DNA of 64,000 bases from Marinobacter sp050379415. Lineage in GTDB: Bacteria; Pseudomonadota; Gammaproteobacteria; Pseudomonadales; Oleiphilaceae. Positions 1 through 8,056 of this stretch are shown piece by piece (the stretch's first letter is position 1; every line of letters starts with the position of its first letter). The notes beneath the pieces are model-generated. The model did no database searches. It was not told the DNA's origin and saw only the letters and a program-made list of their open reading frames with translations. The translations under genes and the position numbers were made by a program. The DNA is taken from the NCBI RefSeq assembly GCF_050379415.1, contig NZ_JBNRLS010000004.1, positions 372,001 through 436,000 on the forward strand, in the 5' to 3' direction.

Positions 1-1197
1 AACCACAGTGTCGAACAGCTTGCGGTTCACCGCCACAAAAGGCTTGGTGGGCTGGCGATAGAACAGCTGGTCATACTCGGCATAGTTGCTCTTCGACTCA
101 GCCATCAGGTGGTCGATGAACTCGCCCAGAGAGATCGGGTTGGAACTGCCACTGCAGCATTGGTAGATGCGGTGCCCTGCCTGCTCGGACAGCGCCTCGG
201 CCAGACCCAGGATAATGGCATTGGCGACAAGGTCCACCGGAATGACGTCGATGACACCGGAGCGCTTGCCCGGAAACAGGGTTACCTTTTCGCGGGCATA
301 AGCCAGAATGATGGCATCCGCCACCTTCACACCTTCAATCCAGCCTGGCGCCGGCTCTTCCAGCGCGCTCTCGATGATAGACGGGCGAACGATGGTCAAC
401 GGGTGGCCCGACAGCGCTTTCATCAGGCGCTGTTCACCCAGCCATTTGGTGAAGGTGTAGGTGTCACTCCAGCCGTAGCGGTTGGCTTCCCGGATACCCA
501 GTTCCACCAGTTTCTTTTCGAGCAATTTGCCGGAATAGCGCGAGCGCACGTCTGCAATCTTGTCTTCGAGCAGGTTGACCAGCTCGTCGATCTCAAAATA
601 ACCGTTTTCACTGCGGGGGATCGCTTCGCCGGCAGGCTTGATGACGGACTCGGTCACCTGCCCTGCATTCATCCCGTTCACGTAACAGGTGGAAACCTGA
701 ATCACCGCCAGTTCGCGGTTTCTGAGCGCCAGCTCGGCGATATTGTCCAGACAGAGAGTGTTGATGGTCAGTGCCTTGTCGAGTTCCTCCCGGAAATTCA
801 CACTCGCGGCAGAATTGATTACGGCATCCAGGCCGTTGGCCAGAGCGTCAAAATCCTTCAGGGGCAAGCCGAAGCAGGATTCGGTCACTTCTCCAGTAAC
901 ACAATGGACCTTGTCCTCAATAAAGGCTTCAAAACCCTCAGGATCCTCGACACGCAAGCGCTCGAAGACGGATGACGTAGCGATTTCGTTGAGGAACCGG
1001 CTACGGGCATCCGGGTGGCGTTTGTTCCCCCGAATGAGCAGGTGTATGCCACCAATGTCCGGCACTGTCCGGATCAGCTTCTCCAGGACAACCTTGCCCA
1101 GGAAACCGGTGGTTCCGGTAACCAGAACCTGCTTGCCTCGAAGTGCATCGAGTACCTTCGATGAAGATGCTTCGGGGGTGATTTGCTGTGTTGCCAT
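1..1197 (-). CDS. Fatty acyl-CoA/ACP reductase (alcohol-forming), C-terminus cut by window edge
   Basis: The 399 visible codons read from an ATG at 1197 and run off the left edge without a stop. Near the N-terminus is a Rossmann NADP-binding motif, TGTTGFLGKVVLEKLIR, typical of the male-sterility/NAD_binding_4 family. Further on, YTFTKWLGEQ supplies the Tyr-x-x-x-Lys catalytic pair, followed by TIVRPSIIESALEEP. The protein closely resembles, from memory, the roughly 510-residue Marinobacter reductases that reduce fatty acyl-CoA or acyl-ACP to fatty alcohol with NADPH for wax ester synthesis. The missing part would be about the last 110 residues, the FAR_C domain. AAGGAG lies 7 bases upstream of the ATG. 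The upstream neighbour ends at 1430 on the same strand, leaving a 232-base leader, so it probably has its own promoter. Family assignment is strong; the in vivo substrate is inferred. Confidence 0.9.
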   Translation of the reverse strand, partial: MATQQITPEASSSKVLDALRGKQVLVTGTTGFLGKVVLEKLIRTVPDIGGIHLLIRGNKRHPDARSRFLNEIATSSVFERLRVEDPEGFEAFIEDKVHCVTGEVTESCFGLPLKDFDALANGLDAVINSAASVNFREELDKALTINTLCLDNIAELALRNRELAVIQVSTCYVNGMNAGQVTESVIKPAGEAIPRSENGYFEIDELVNLLEDKIADVRSRYSGKLLEKKLVELGIREANRYGWSDTYTFTKWLGEQRLMKALSGHPLTIVRPSIIESALEEPAPGWIEGVKVADAIILAYAREKVTLFPGKRSGVIDVIPVDLVANAIILGLAEALSEQAGHRIYQCCSGSSNPISLGEFIDHLMAESKSNYAEYDQLFYRQPTKPFVAVNRKLFDTVV

Positions 1198-1429
1198 GGA
1201 CGAACTCCTTCTCTGACTGAGCTGATTAGCCGGATCAATACCTGCCGGGGCGGTAGCCCCGAATCACATCCAACCTTTCACCGGATCGGTTGCATATTAC
1301 GGGCCACCATGCCTGTCTTTGCGAACAATTTTTGCACAACCCCCGTGACAACACGGTGACAAACCGCAAAATTACGACACATAAAATACAAAAGAAATGA
1401 CAAGAAAACGGGCACACCTGAGACACATC
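1198..1429 (-). promoter_or_regulatory. Leader region of the fatty acyl reductase gene with direct repeats and a small hairpin
   Basis: This 232-base gap separates the FleN-like gene from the reductase gene; both are on the minus strand. It contains two copies of GTGACAA (TTGTCAC on the coding strand) at 1345-1351 and 1356-1362, exactly 11 bases apart. A short hairpin at 1246-1261 has stem CGGGGC/GCCCCG and loop GGTA, inside the probable untranslated leader. I could not identify a convincing -35/-10 pair. The region presumably holds the reductase promoter; regulation is not established. Confidence 0.4.
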
Positions 1430-2743
1430 TCAGGAGCGGTCAGCACCGTGAATGGCGAGGGCGCGAAGCAACTGATCAATGGAAACATCAGCCGGCTGCT
1501 CCCTCAGAGCCCGCACGAGACGCTCCTGTTCACCAAGGCTGATACGGTCAAACAAGGGCTCGGGTGCTGCCGCAGGCACAGTGGCCGGCTCGGGGTTTTC
1601 ATTCTCCGAAGGCGCAATCTGGCCGGCCAGATGCCTTAAATGAGTGGCCATGTGTTGTCGGTCCCCGGACGGCATTTTCTCCCAGGGCATTGCTGCCAGA
1701 CCGGTCTGGATAAACTCAATGCTATCGGCATCGAGATTGCGCCCCAGCAGTGCAAAAAAACGGTTGAATGCGTCATAACGCAGCATGGGGTCCAGGCGCT
1801 GGCCGAGTATAGAATCCAGCTCATCCATGGTGGCAGAGAGACGTTCTTTTTCGCTCCGGGGGCGCTCGACGGTCTCTTCCTGATGGTGCAATTCCGTTTT
1901 CTGCCGGCGTCGAATAACCGACTGCCAGTAACCCGCCACTCCAGATTTCTCGGGCGGTAGACGGGAAAGGCGGACGTCCAGCATGTCCGCGAGGGTATGG
2001 AACTGGCGGCAGGAAGGATCGGATACCGGCAACGTTGCCACCGGAACTCCGGTCACCACCGACTGGCGCAGGGTTTCGTCACGCCAGATCGCGCCGAGAT
2101 AATGGAGGGAATCCCCCAGATGACGGCCGACGGCACCGTCCAGCCGCTGGAAAATCGACTGCGCCTGACTGGCTCCGGAAGCCATGTTGACGACCACGCT
2201 GGGGACCCGCCGGTACCCGCGCTTTCTCAGGTTCCGGACCATTGAAAACACCTGCTTCACGGACTCGGGATCCGACGTTACCACCATGCAGGACAGCGCA
2301 GCGCTGGCCACCATGTGCAGTCCCGCGAGGTCCGTGCTGCTGCCGGCATCCACAAGCACATAGTCATAAGCCCGCTCCAGATCGGACAGCTCTTCCAGCA
2401 CGGTCGCGGCATCCCGCTGAACCATGTTCAGGCATTGGTGCAGCCCGGCAGCCCCGGGCAGGATGGCCAGGTCATAATCCGCTTTCGCCAGGGCCTCTTC
2501 CAGACGGCACCGTCCTTCAAGCACGTCGGCAAAATCCTTGCCTGATTGCAGTCCCAGTTGCGTGCTCAGGCTGGAGGGCCCGGTGTCGCCGTCCAGCAAC
2601 AACACCCGTTTACCCTGCCTTGCCAGGGTAAGGCCCAGGTTCAGCGCCACGGTGGTTTTGCCAGCCCCACTCCCGCCACCGGCAATAGCAACGGTGTGGG
2701 AGTGGTTCGAATTGTGCTTGTCAGTATCCGGATCAAGGGCCAT
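1430..2743 (-). CDS. FleN/FlhG-like MinD/ParA-family ATPase with altered Walker A and C-terminal extension
   Basis: The 437-residue protein has a MinD/ParA fold over about residues 16-265. It shows a P-loop AGGGSGAGKTT near residue 21, LLLDGDTGPSSL (Walker A'), and DYVLVDAG (Walker B). The spacing resembles FleN, the ATPase that limits polar flagellar number, including an ADVLEGRC-like stretch. The usual deviant Walker A is KGGxGKT; here the signature lysine position is glycine. Residues about 280-437 form a hydrophilic extension of unknown function that FleN lacks. No flagellar genes are in the window, so it may be a paralogue with another role. The ATG at 2743 has only a weak ribosome-binding site. 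An AT-rich gap separates it from the divergent kinase gene. Fold is sure, function is not. Confidence 0.75.
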   Translation of the reverse strand: MALDPDTDKHNSNHSHTVAIAGGGSGAGKTTVALNLGLTLARQGKRVLLLDGDTGPSSLSTQLGLQSGKDFADVLEGRCRLEEALAKADYDLAILPGAAGLHQCLNMVQRDAATVLEELSDLERAYDYVLVDAGSSTDLAGLHMVASAALSCMVVTSDPESVKQVFSMVRNLRKRGYRRVPSVVVNMASGASQAQSIFQRLDGAVGRHLGDSLHYLGAIWRDETLRQSVVTGVPVATLPVSDPSCRQFHTLADMLDVRLSRLPPEKSGVAGYWQSVIRRRQKTELHHQEETVERPRSEKERLSATMDELDSILGQRLDPMLRYDAFNRFFALLGRNLDADSIEFIQTGLAAMPWEKMPSGDRQHMATHLRHLAGQIAPSENENPEPATVPAAAPEPLFDRISLGEQERLVRALREQPADVSIDQLLRALAIHGADRS

Positions 2744-2945
2744 TTGAATGTGTTCTCGTCCCTGGGAAAACAGCGAATAACAAACTAACCTGTAAAAAGT
2801 CTACACATATCACAGATGAGATAATATATTGCTCATTAAAACAACAATGACCATTTAATAACCGAAAGCGATTGTTTAGGATTTTCGGGATAACAAGAAT
2901 GAACACGGCGTCAGGAAACGACGTCTGATCAGGGTTCGGCAAGGC
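2744..2945. promoter_or_regulatory. AT-rich divergent intergenic region between FleN-like gene and HDOD kinase
   Basis: This gap is clearly more AT-rich than its surroundings, especially 2811-2880. It carries several -10-like hexamers on both strands, such as TATATT near 2825 and TTTAAT at 2854-2859. No single -35/-10 pair stands out. It lies between two divergently read genes and most likely contains both promoters. Confidence 0.35.
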
Positions 2946-4958
2946 ATGCCTATGGAACTAGCGCCAGATCTACAGCTACCGAGTCCCCCGGAGGTGACGT
3001 TGCGGGCGCTTGAGGCTTGTCACCAGGGCGCCGGTTTCCAGACGATCAGTGACATCATCTCTGCCGATACCGCCCTTGTCGTCCGCGTTCTCTCCCTCGC
3101 CAATTCGACAACAGACATCCAGGAAGGCCGGATCCAGTCCATTGAACAGGCCCTGGTCAGACTCGGCCCTCAACGACTGCGCACTCTGGTGCTGACGGCC
3201 GCCCTCAACCAGTTACAGTTCGGACTGGACAGCAACGACTGGCGGCAGATCCGGGACTTCTGGCGGCACTCCCTGACCACCGCGCTGACGGCCCGGGCGC
3301 TGGCGACACTCACCGCCTACCCTTATCCCGAAGAAGCGTACATGCTCGGCATGCTCCATAACGTCGGCGAACTGGTTGCTATCAAAACCAGCACCGCAGA
3401 TGCCCGCCAGCATTACCTGAACAATCAATGCGATGTAGCTGCGGATCTGGTCAGCGCATGGGGCCTGGGATCGATGGCCGCGGATGCCATGCGTTATCAG
3501 CAGGCCCCGCCGGAGGAGTCGAGGGATGCCGGGCATCTGGTCAAGCTGATCAGTCTGGCCACCCGGCTCGCCCTGTCCGATGCCGAGGGCATCGCCGCTG
3601 CCGGCATCGTCTTCGGTCTCAGCGAAGAGCTGACCCGGGAGATCAACCGGCGTATCGCCCACGAAGTCGCCGGTATCGCCCGATCCCTCGGGATAGTCCT
3701 TGACGACAGCTATGACGGCGAAAAGGCCATCCGCGAACTGCAAGGGGCGATCCTGCAGCACGCCATTGTCAGCCAGGCCCTGGACTTCGCCGATTCGGCG
3801 CAACCAGCCGACAGCCTTATTACCCAGGCGGCGAACAGCCTGGGGCTGATCACCGGATCTCCCGTCCTTTGCTTCACAGCCAAAAATGACCTCCTGGCAC
3901 TGGTCGCAGGGACGGGAGTAGACATTCCGGAGCTCACCATTTCAGCGAAACCGGGCGGCAGCGTACTGACCGAGGCTTTCAATACAGGCAGCCCGGTCAC
4001 GCTTGCCGGGCGCAGCCGCACGATACTCGATCGCCAACTGCTCTCTCTGCTGCGAACGCCATCCCTGGTAGCGATACCGGTCAACGCCGGCACCGGATGT
4101 GCCGGCGTCTTTGCACTGGGCTCCGATGAAACCAGGCAGGACAGCACACTGGAACTGGCGAGCCTTTTCAGTCACCGGCTCGGCGAGATCGTCGCCACCC
4201 GCCACGCCACCGGACAAATTACCGGGGCCGCGGAGAACCTGCAGCAGGAGCTGGACCGCCAGCAGCTCCGCAAACAGGTTCACGAGGTTAATAACCCGCT
4301 GACCATCATCCGCCAATACATTTACCAGTTACGAAACCGGCTCGATGATCCCGACGTGCACCAGGAACTGGACATCATCCGCGAGGAACTGGACCGGGCG
4401 GGCGATCTGCTGCAGCAGATGGGCCAGAAAGAACCGGGGCCGGAACATGCGGGTGGCATCTCGCTCAATGACGAGCTTGATAGCCTCAGTCGCATTGTCG
4501 AGGACAGCCTCTTTGATGACGGCAAATGTCGGCTCAGGCTGGATCTGACCGACAACCCCGCCCTGGTCAGCGGTCCCGCCTCGGCTCTGCGACAGGTCAT
4601 TATCAACCTGCTGCGCAATGCCGCCGAGGCATTGCCGGAGAGCGGCGGCACCGTCACTTTGAGAACCTCGGCCCCGGTGTGGCAAAACCAGCGGACCTGG
4701 GTGGAACTTGAAATCTCCGATACCGGCACGGGCATTCCGGAAGCAGTCAGGAACAAATTGTTTGCGCCGGTGAAAACCACAAAGGGAGAGGGCCACAGCG
4801 GTCTGGGCCTGAGCATTGTGAAGCAACTCGTTGATGACATGGAAGGCATCATCGCTTGCCGGACGGGACAGGATGGAACCACTTTCCGCATCCTGCTGCC
4901 GGCAACGATTCATAAAAAGAAATCGACTGATGACCAAACGACGGGTACCGACCAATGA
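2946..4958 (+). CDS. Cytoplasmic sensor histidine kinase with HDOD and GAF-like domains
   Basis: The 670-residue protein has no clear membrane segment. An HDOD domain occupies about residues 8-205 (LPSPPEVTLRALE; LGPQRLRTLVL; GMLHNVGEL). A GAF-like region follows at about 280-405. A HisKA-type helix carries the phospho-acceptor His446 in QVHEVNNPLTIIRQY. The HATPase_c domain at about 530-655 shows its N box (NLLRNAAEAL), G1 box (DTGTGIP) and G2 box (SGLGLSIVKQL). The stop overlaps the next gene's start (ATGA), so it is probably translationally coupled to the REC-PAS-GGDEF-EAL regulator, its likely partner (inference). There are ATGs at 2946 and 2952; AAGG at 2941-2944 is better spaced for 2952. 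The signal sensed is unknown. Confidence 0.85.
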   Translation: MPMELAPDLQLPSPPEVTLRALEACHQGAGFQTISDIISADTALVVRVLSLANSTTDIQEGRIQSIEQALVRLGPQRLRTLVLTAALNQLQFGLDSNDWRQIRDFWRHSLTTALTARALATLTAYPYPEEAYMLGMLHNVGELVAIKTSTADARQHYLNNQCDVAADLVSAWGLGSMAADAMRYQQAPPEESRDAGHLVKLISLATRLALSDAEGIAAAGIVFGLSEELTREINRRIAHEVAGIARSLGIVLDDSYDGEKAIRELQGAILQHAIVSQALDFADSAQPADSLITQAANSLGLITGSPVLCFTAKNDLLALVAGTGVDIPELTISAKPGGSVLTEAFNTGSPVTLAGRSRTILDRQLLSLLRTPSLVAIPVNAGTGCAGVFALGSDETRQDSTLELASLFSHRLGEIVATRHATGQITGAAENLQQELDRQQLRKQVHEVNNPLTIIRQYIYQLRNRLDDPDVHQELDIIREELDRAGDLLQQMGQKEPGPEHAGGISLNDELDSLSRIVEDSLFDDGKCRLRLDLTDNPALVSGPASALRQVIINLLRNAAEALPESGGTVTLRTSAPVWQNQRTWVELEISDTGTGIPEAVRNKLFAPVKTTKGEGHSGLGLSIVKQLVDDMEGIIACRTGQDGTTFRILLPATIHKKKSTDDQTTGTDQ

Positions 4959-7129
4959 AACCTGAACACGCTGATCAGCCCCCGAGTCAGGGTTTACCGG
5001 CCAGGCTACTGGTAGTGGACGATGAGCCCCGGCTTCTCAGTTCGCTTGCCTCCCTGCTAAGTAGCCAGGGCTACGAGGTAACCGAAGCGGAAGGTGGCGA
5101 AAGAGCCTGTGAGCTGATTGATCAACACTCGTTTGACCTCGCACTTCTGGACCTTCGAATGCCCGGAGTGGACGGCTTCGACGTCATGGCGGAACTGACC
5201 GACAAGCAACCGGACTGCGGCACCATTGTCGTCAGCGGTGAAAGTTCGTTCGCAGCGGTCAGCCGGGCGCTGCGCCGGGGAGCGCTGGATTATATCCGCA
5301 AACCCTTCGACCCCGAGGAACTGCTGGCAACCGTCGAGAGTGTCATCAACAAGCAATCCCTCATGCGGGCACACGAACATATCCAGGTGCGACTGGAGAA
5401 ATCCGAAGCCTTGCACCGCTATATCGTCAACACCTCTCCGGACATCGTGTTCATGCTCGATGAGGAAGGCCATATCTGTTTCATCAACAGCAAGGTCGAG
5501 TCCCTGCTTGGCTATCAACCGGAAGAGCTCTGCGGCCAGCACTTCCGGCAAATTCTCGACGACCGGGACGTGTCAAAGGGAACCTATGCCCTCAAGGGAG
5601 CCAACATTACCGCGGATAACCCACGGACACTGGAAGTACGACTCAAAACCCGCGGCAGCCAGCAGGCTACCCGGCATTTTGAAATCACGGCCTTTCCGAT
5701 TGACCCCCAGACCTGGCCACACACCGGTGACAGCCAGATCGGTGCGACCCCCAAATCCGCGCGGTACTATGGCACCGCCCGGGATGTGACAGAGCGCAAG
5801 GAAGCCGAAGCGTTCATCAATTTCCAGGCCTATCATGACCTGCTGACCCGCCTGCCCAACCGCGCCCTGTTCAAGGACCGTCTGGAACTGGCGATCGCCC
5901 AGGCCCGGCGGGGCAAAGAGAAACTGGCGGTCATGTTCCTGGATCTTGATCGCTTCAAGGTCATTAACGACACCCTCGGCCATGCCATGGGTGACCGCCT
6001 GCTCCAGGCGGTTACCCAGCGACTGGAGAAGTGCCTGCGTAAGGGGGACACTCTGTCCCGCTTCGGCGGGGACGAGTTCACCCTGCTGCTGCCGGCGATC
6101 CACGATAATGACGATGCCCGGCAGATCGCCAGAAAGCTGATCCGTGCGCTCCAGGCCCCGTTCCAGCTGGGCGAGCACGAGGTGTTCGTCGGTGTCAGCA
6201 TCGGGATCGCGGTCTACCCCGAAGCCGGGGAAAATCTGGATCAGCTGATCCAGAGTGCCGATATCGCCATGTACCACGTCAAAGGCCGTGGCAAGGATGG
6301 CTACCGGTTCTATTCCCAGACCATGAGCGTGGATACCGCCAATCGACTGAACCTGGAGCGAGACCTTCGTCTTGCCCTGGAGCGCGAGGAACTCCGAGTG
6401 TTCTACCAGCCCCAGGTCTGTTCCAGGAGCAATCGTATTGTCGGTCTCGAAGCATTGGTGCGATGGCAGCACCCGGAACGCGGCTTGCTGTATCCCGGGG
6501 ATTTTCTGCCGCTGGCCGAGGAAACCAAACTGATCGTGCAGCTCAGCGAATGGGTCATGGACCACGCCTTCCGGGATGTGGGCGACTGGATCCGGAACGG
6601 CCATGCGGACCTGCGCCTGGCGGTGAACCTCTCCCCGACCCAGGTGGAGCATCCCCGCTTCGTGGACAATCTTGTCAGGCGGATGACCAAACAGCACTTC
6701 CCGCCCGACAATCTGGAGATCGAGATCACTGAAAACGTGATCATGAGCGATCTTGACCAGATCAGCCACAAGTTGCGTGAGCTGGCGACAGTCGGTGTGC
6801 GCATCGCCATCGACGATTTCGGCACGGGCTATTCGTCCCTCAATTACCTGCACCGATTGCCCATCCATACCCTTAAGGTTGACCAGTCCTTTGTCCGGGC
6901 CATCCGCAGCGGGGAGGACGGAGCCTGCATTGTCAACGCCATCGTTGCCATGGCCCACGGCCTGAAGCTGGAAATCGTGGCTGAAGGTGTGGAGACCGAC
7001 GAGCAGCTTGCGTATTTACGCAACCTGGGCTGCCATCAGGTGCAGGGCTTCTTCTACGGACCCGCCCGACCCGCCGAGGAGGTTTTCAAGACGCTGGAAG
7101 AGAGGGCCGTCAAAGCCGTCTCCTTCTGA
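4955..7129 (+). CDS. Response regulator with PAS, GGDEF and EAL domains (cyclic-di-GMP turnover)
   Basis: The 724-residue protein begins with a receiver domain: acidic pair Asp22-Asp23, phospho-acceptor Asp66 in LLDLRMPG, conserved Lys116 in RKPF. A PAS domain spans about residues 145-285 (SPDIVFMLDEEGHICFINS). The diguanylate cyclase domain has an intact GGDEF at 371-375, and RKGD five residues upstream matches the RxxD product-inhibition site. The phosphodiesterase domain has an intact EAL at 499-501, LEIEITEN and DDFGTGYSSL. Both catalytic signatures look competent, so the protein could make or degrade cyclic di-GMP; which dominates cannot be read from sequence. It overlaps the upstream histidine kinase by 4 bases, implying one transcript and probably one phosphorelay. 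Confidence 0.92.
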   Translation: MKPEHADQPPSQGLPARLLVVDDEPRLLSSLASLLSSQGYEVTEAEGGERACELIDQHSFDLALLDLRMPGVDGFDVMAELTDKQPDCGTIVVSGESSFAAVSRALRRGALDYIRKPFDPEELLATVESVINKQSLMRAHEHIQVRLEKSEALHRYIVNTSPDIVFMLDEEGHICFINSKVESLLGYQPEELCGQHFRQILDDRDVSKGTYALKGANITADNPRTLEVRLKTRGSQQATRHFEITAFPIDPQTWPHTGDSQIGATPKSARYYGTARDVTERKEAEAFINFQAYHDLLTRLPNRALFKDRLELAIAQARRGKEKLAVMFLDLDRFKVINDTLGHAMGDRLLQAVTQRLEKCLRKGDTLSRFGGDEFTLLLPAIHDNDDARQIARKLIRALQAPFQLGEHEVFVGVSIGIAVYPEAGENLDQLIQSADIAMYHVKGRGKDGYRFYSQTMSVDTANRLNLERDLRLALEREELRVFYQPQVCSRSNRIVGLEALVRWQHPERGLLYPGDFLPLAEETKLIVQLSEWVMDHAFRDVGDWIRNGHADLRLAVNLSPTQVEHPRFVDNLVRRMTKQHFPPDNLEIEITENVIMSDLDQISHKLRELATVGVRIAIDDFGTGYSSLNYLHRLPIHTLKVDQSFVRAIRSGEDGACIVNAIVAMAHGLKLEIVAEGVETDEQLAYLRNLGCHQVQGFFYGPARPAEEVFKTLEERAVKAVSF

Positions 7130-7354
7130 TAACAAGCTGATTGTCTGACACTCCTAGCAAAAACCTTGATCGGGTTTGCAAAGTGTTGCGTTGCGTTACT
7201 TTGTGTATCCGGAAATGCGCAGTACTGCACATAATTCCCCCCACCTGTTCTCTACTCTCGAAGCTCAAGGCGCTGAAACGGAACTCCCTGTTACGAAATC
7301 AGGGTCAATAAAGACAATAACGCTTCAGCATCCCCCGAACAGGTACAGGCAGCA
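7130..7354 (+). other. Intergenic region without a recognisable gene
   Basis: The 225 bases between the GGDEF-EAL gene and the methyltransferase gene contain no convincing coding frame, terminator hairpin or strong sigma-70 promoter. The region is less GC-rich than the flanking genes and probably holds the promoter of the downstream pair. Confidence 0.3.
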
Positions 7355-7360
7355 GTGATC

Positions 7361-8014
7361 ATGCGCGACAAGTATAAATACATTGGCCCCGTCTACGATT
7401 TCCTGAGCAACCTCTACAGCGGCAGGAACATTCATCGCTGCAAGACCGCCATGTTGGATGTGGAAACCGTCCGTCCGGGCGACCGCATCCTGTTCGCCGG
7501 TGTCGGCCATGGCCGGGACGCAATCCGTGCCGCCGAGCTTGGCGCCGACGTCACCGTGGTCGATCTGTCCGAAACCATGCTGCGCAAGTTTGGCGAAGCC
7601 CAGGTACAAGAGGCACCGCACCTCAGTATCCGCCAGATTCACAGTGACATAATGAGGGTTGAGGAATTCGAGCAGTACGACATGGTCGTCGCCAATTTCT
7701 TCCTCAACGTGTTCGACGAGGACATGATGGTGAAAGTACTGGAGCACCTGATCCGCCTGGGCAAGGCCGATGCCCGGGTGGTGGTCGGAGACTTCTGCTA
7801 TCCCACCGGCAACCTGCTCTCCCGCCTGTTCAAAAAGCTCTACTGGTATATGGCCGTGTTCGTGTTCTGGCTATTTGCCAACAATGCCTTCCACAAGATT
7901 TACAACTACCCGGAACACATGCAGCGGCTCGGCCTCAAGGTCACCGACAAGAAGCACTTCAAGCTCCTGAACATGGACTGCTACTGGTCCATCCTAGGGC
8001 GCAAGCAGGCCTGA
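7361..8014 (+). CDS. Class I SAM-dependent methyltransferase
   Basis: The 217-residue protein has a SAM-binding motif I, ILFAGVGHGRDA, followed by VTVVDLSETML (motif II acidic residue). This is the standard Rossmann methyltransferase layout. A hydrophobic stretch, YWYMAVFVFWLFANNAFH near residues 165-182, suggests membrane or lipid association. I chose ATG 7361; an in-frame GTG at 7355 is equally possible, and neither has a strong ribosome-binding site. The next gene, 42 bases downstream on the same strand, is a DUF2156 protein related to the lipid aminoacyltransferase domain of MprF, so the pair may modify a lipid or another amine (inference). The substrate cannot be told from sequence. Confidence 0.75.
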   Translation: MRDKYKYIGPVYDFLSNLYSGRNIHRCKTAMLDVETVRPGDRILFAGVGHGRDAIRAAELGADVTVVDLSETMLRKFGEAQVQEAPHLSIRQIHSDIMRVEEFEQYDMVVANFFLNVFDEDMMVKVLEHLIRLGKADARVVVGDFCYPTGNLLSRLFKKLYWYMAVFVFWLFANNAFHKIYNYPEHMQRLGLKVTDKKHFKLLNMDCYWSILGRKQA

Positions 8015-8056
8015 CTCCAAGACATTGCCCAAGAACAATAACCCGGGAGCAGAGAC

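Noticed and set aside
109..975. 288-codon plus-strand open frame at the left edge
   Set aside because: Antisense to the acyl reductase, whose frame is supported by family motifs.
7176..7358. 60-codon plus-strand frame in the gap before the methyltransferase
   Set aside because: No ribosome-binding site, no similarity I recognise, and composition like non-coding sequence.
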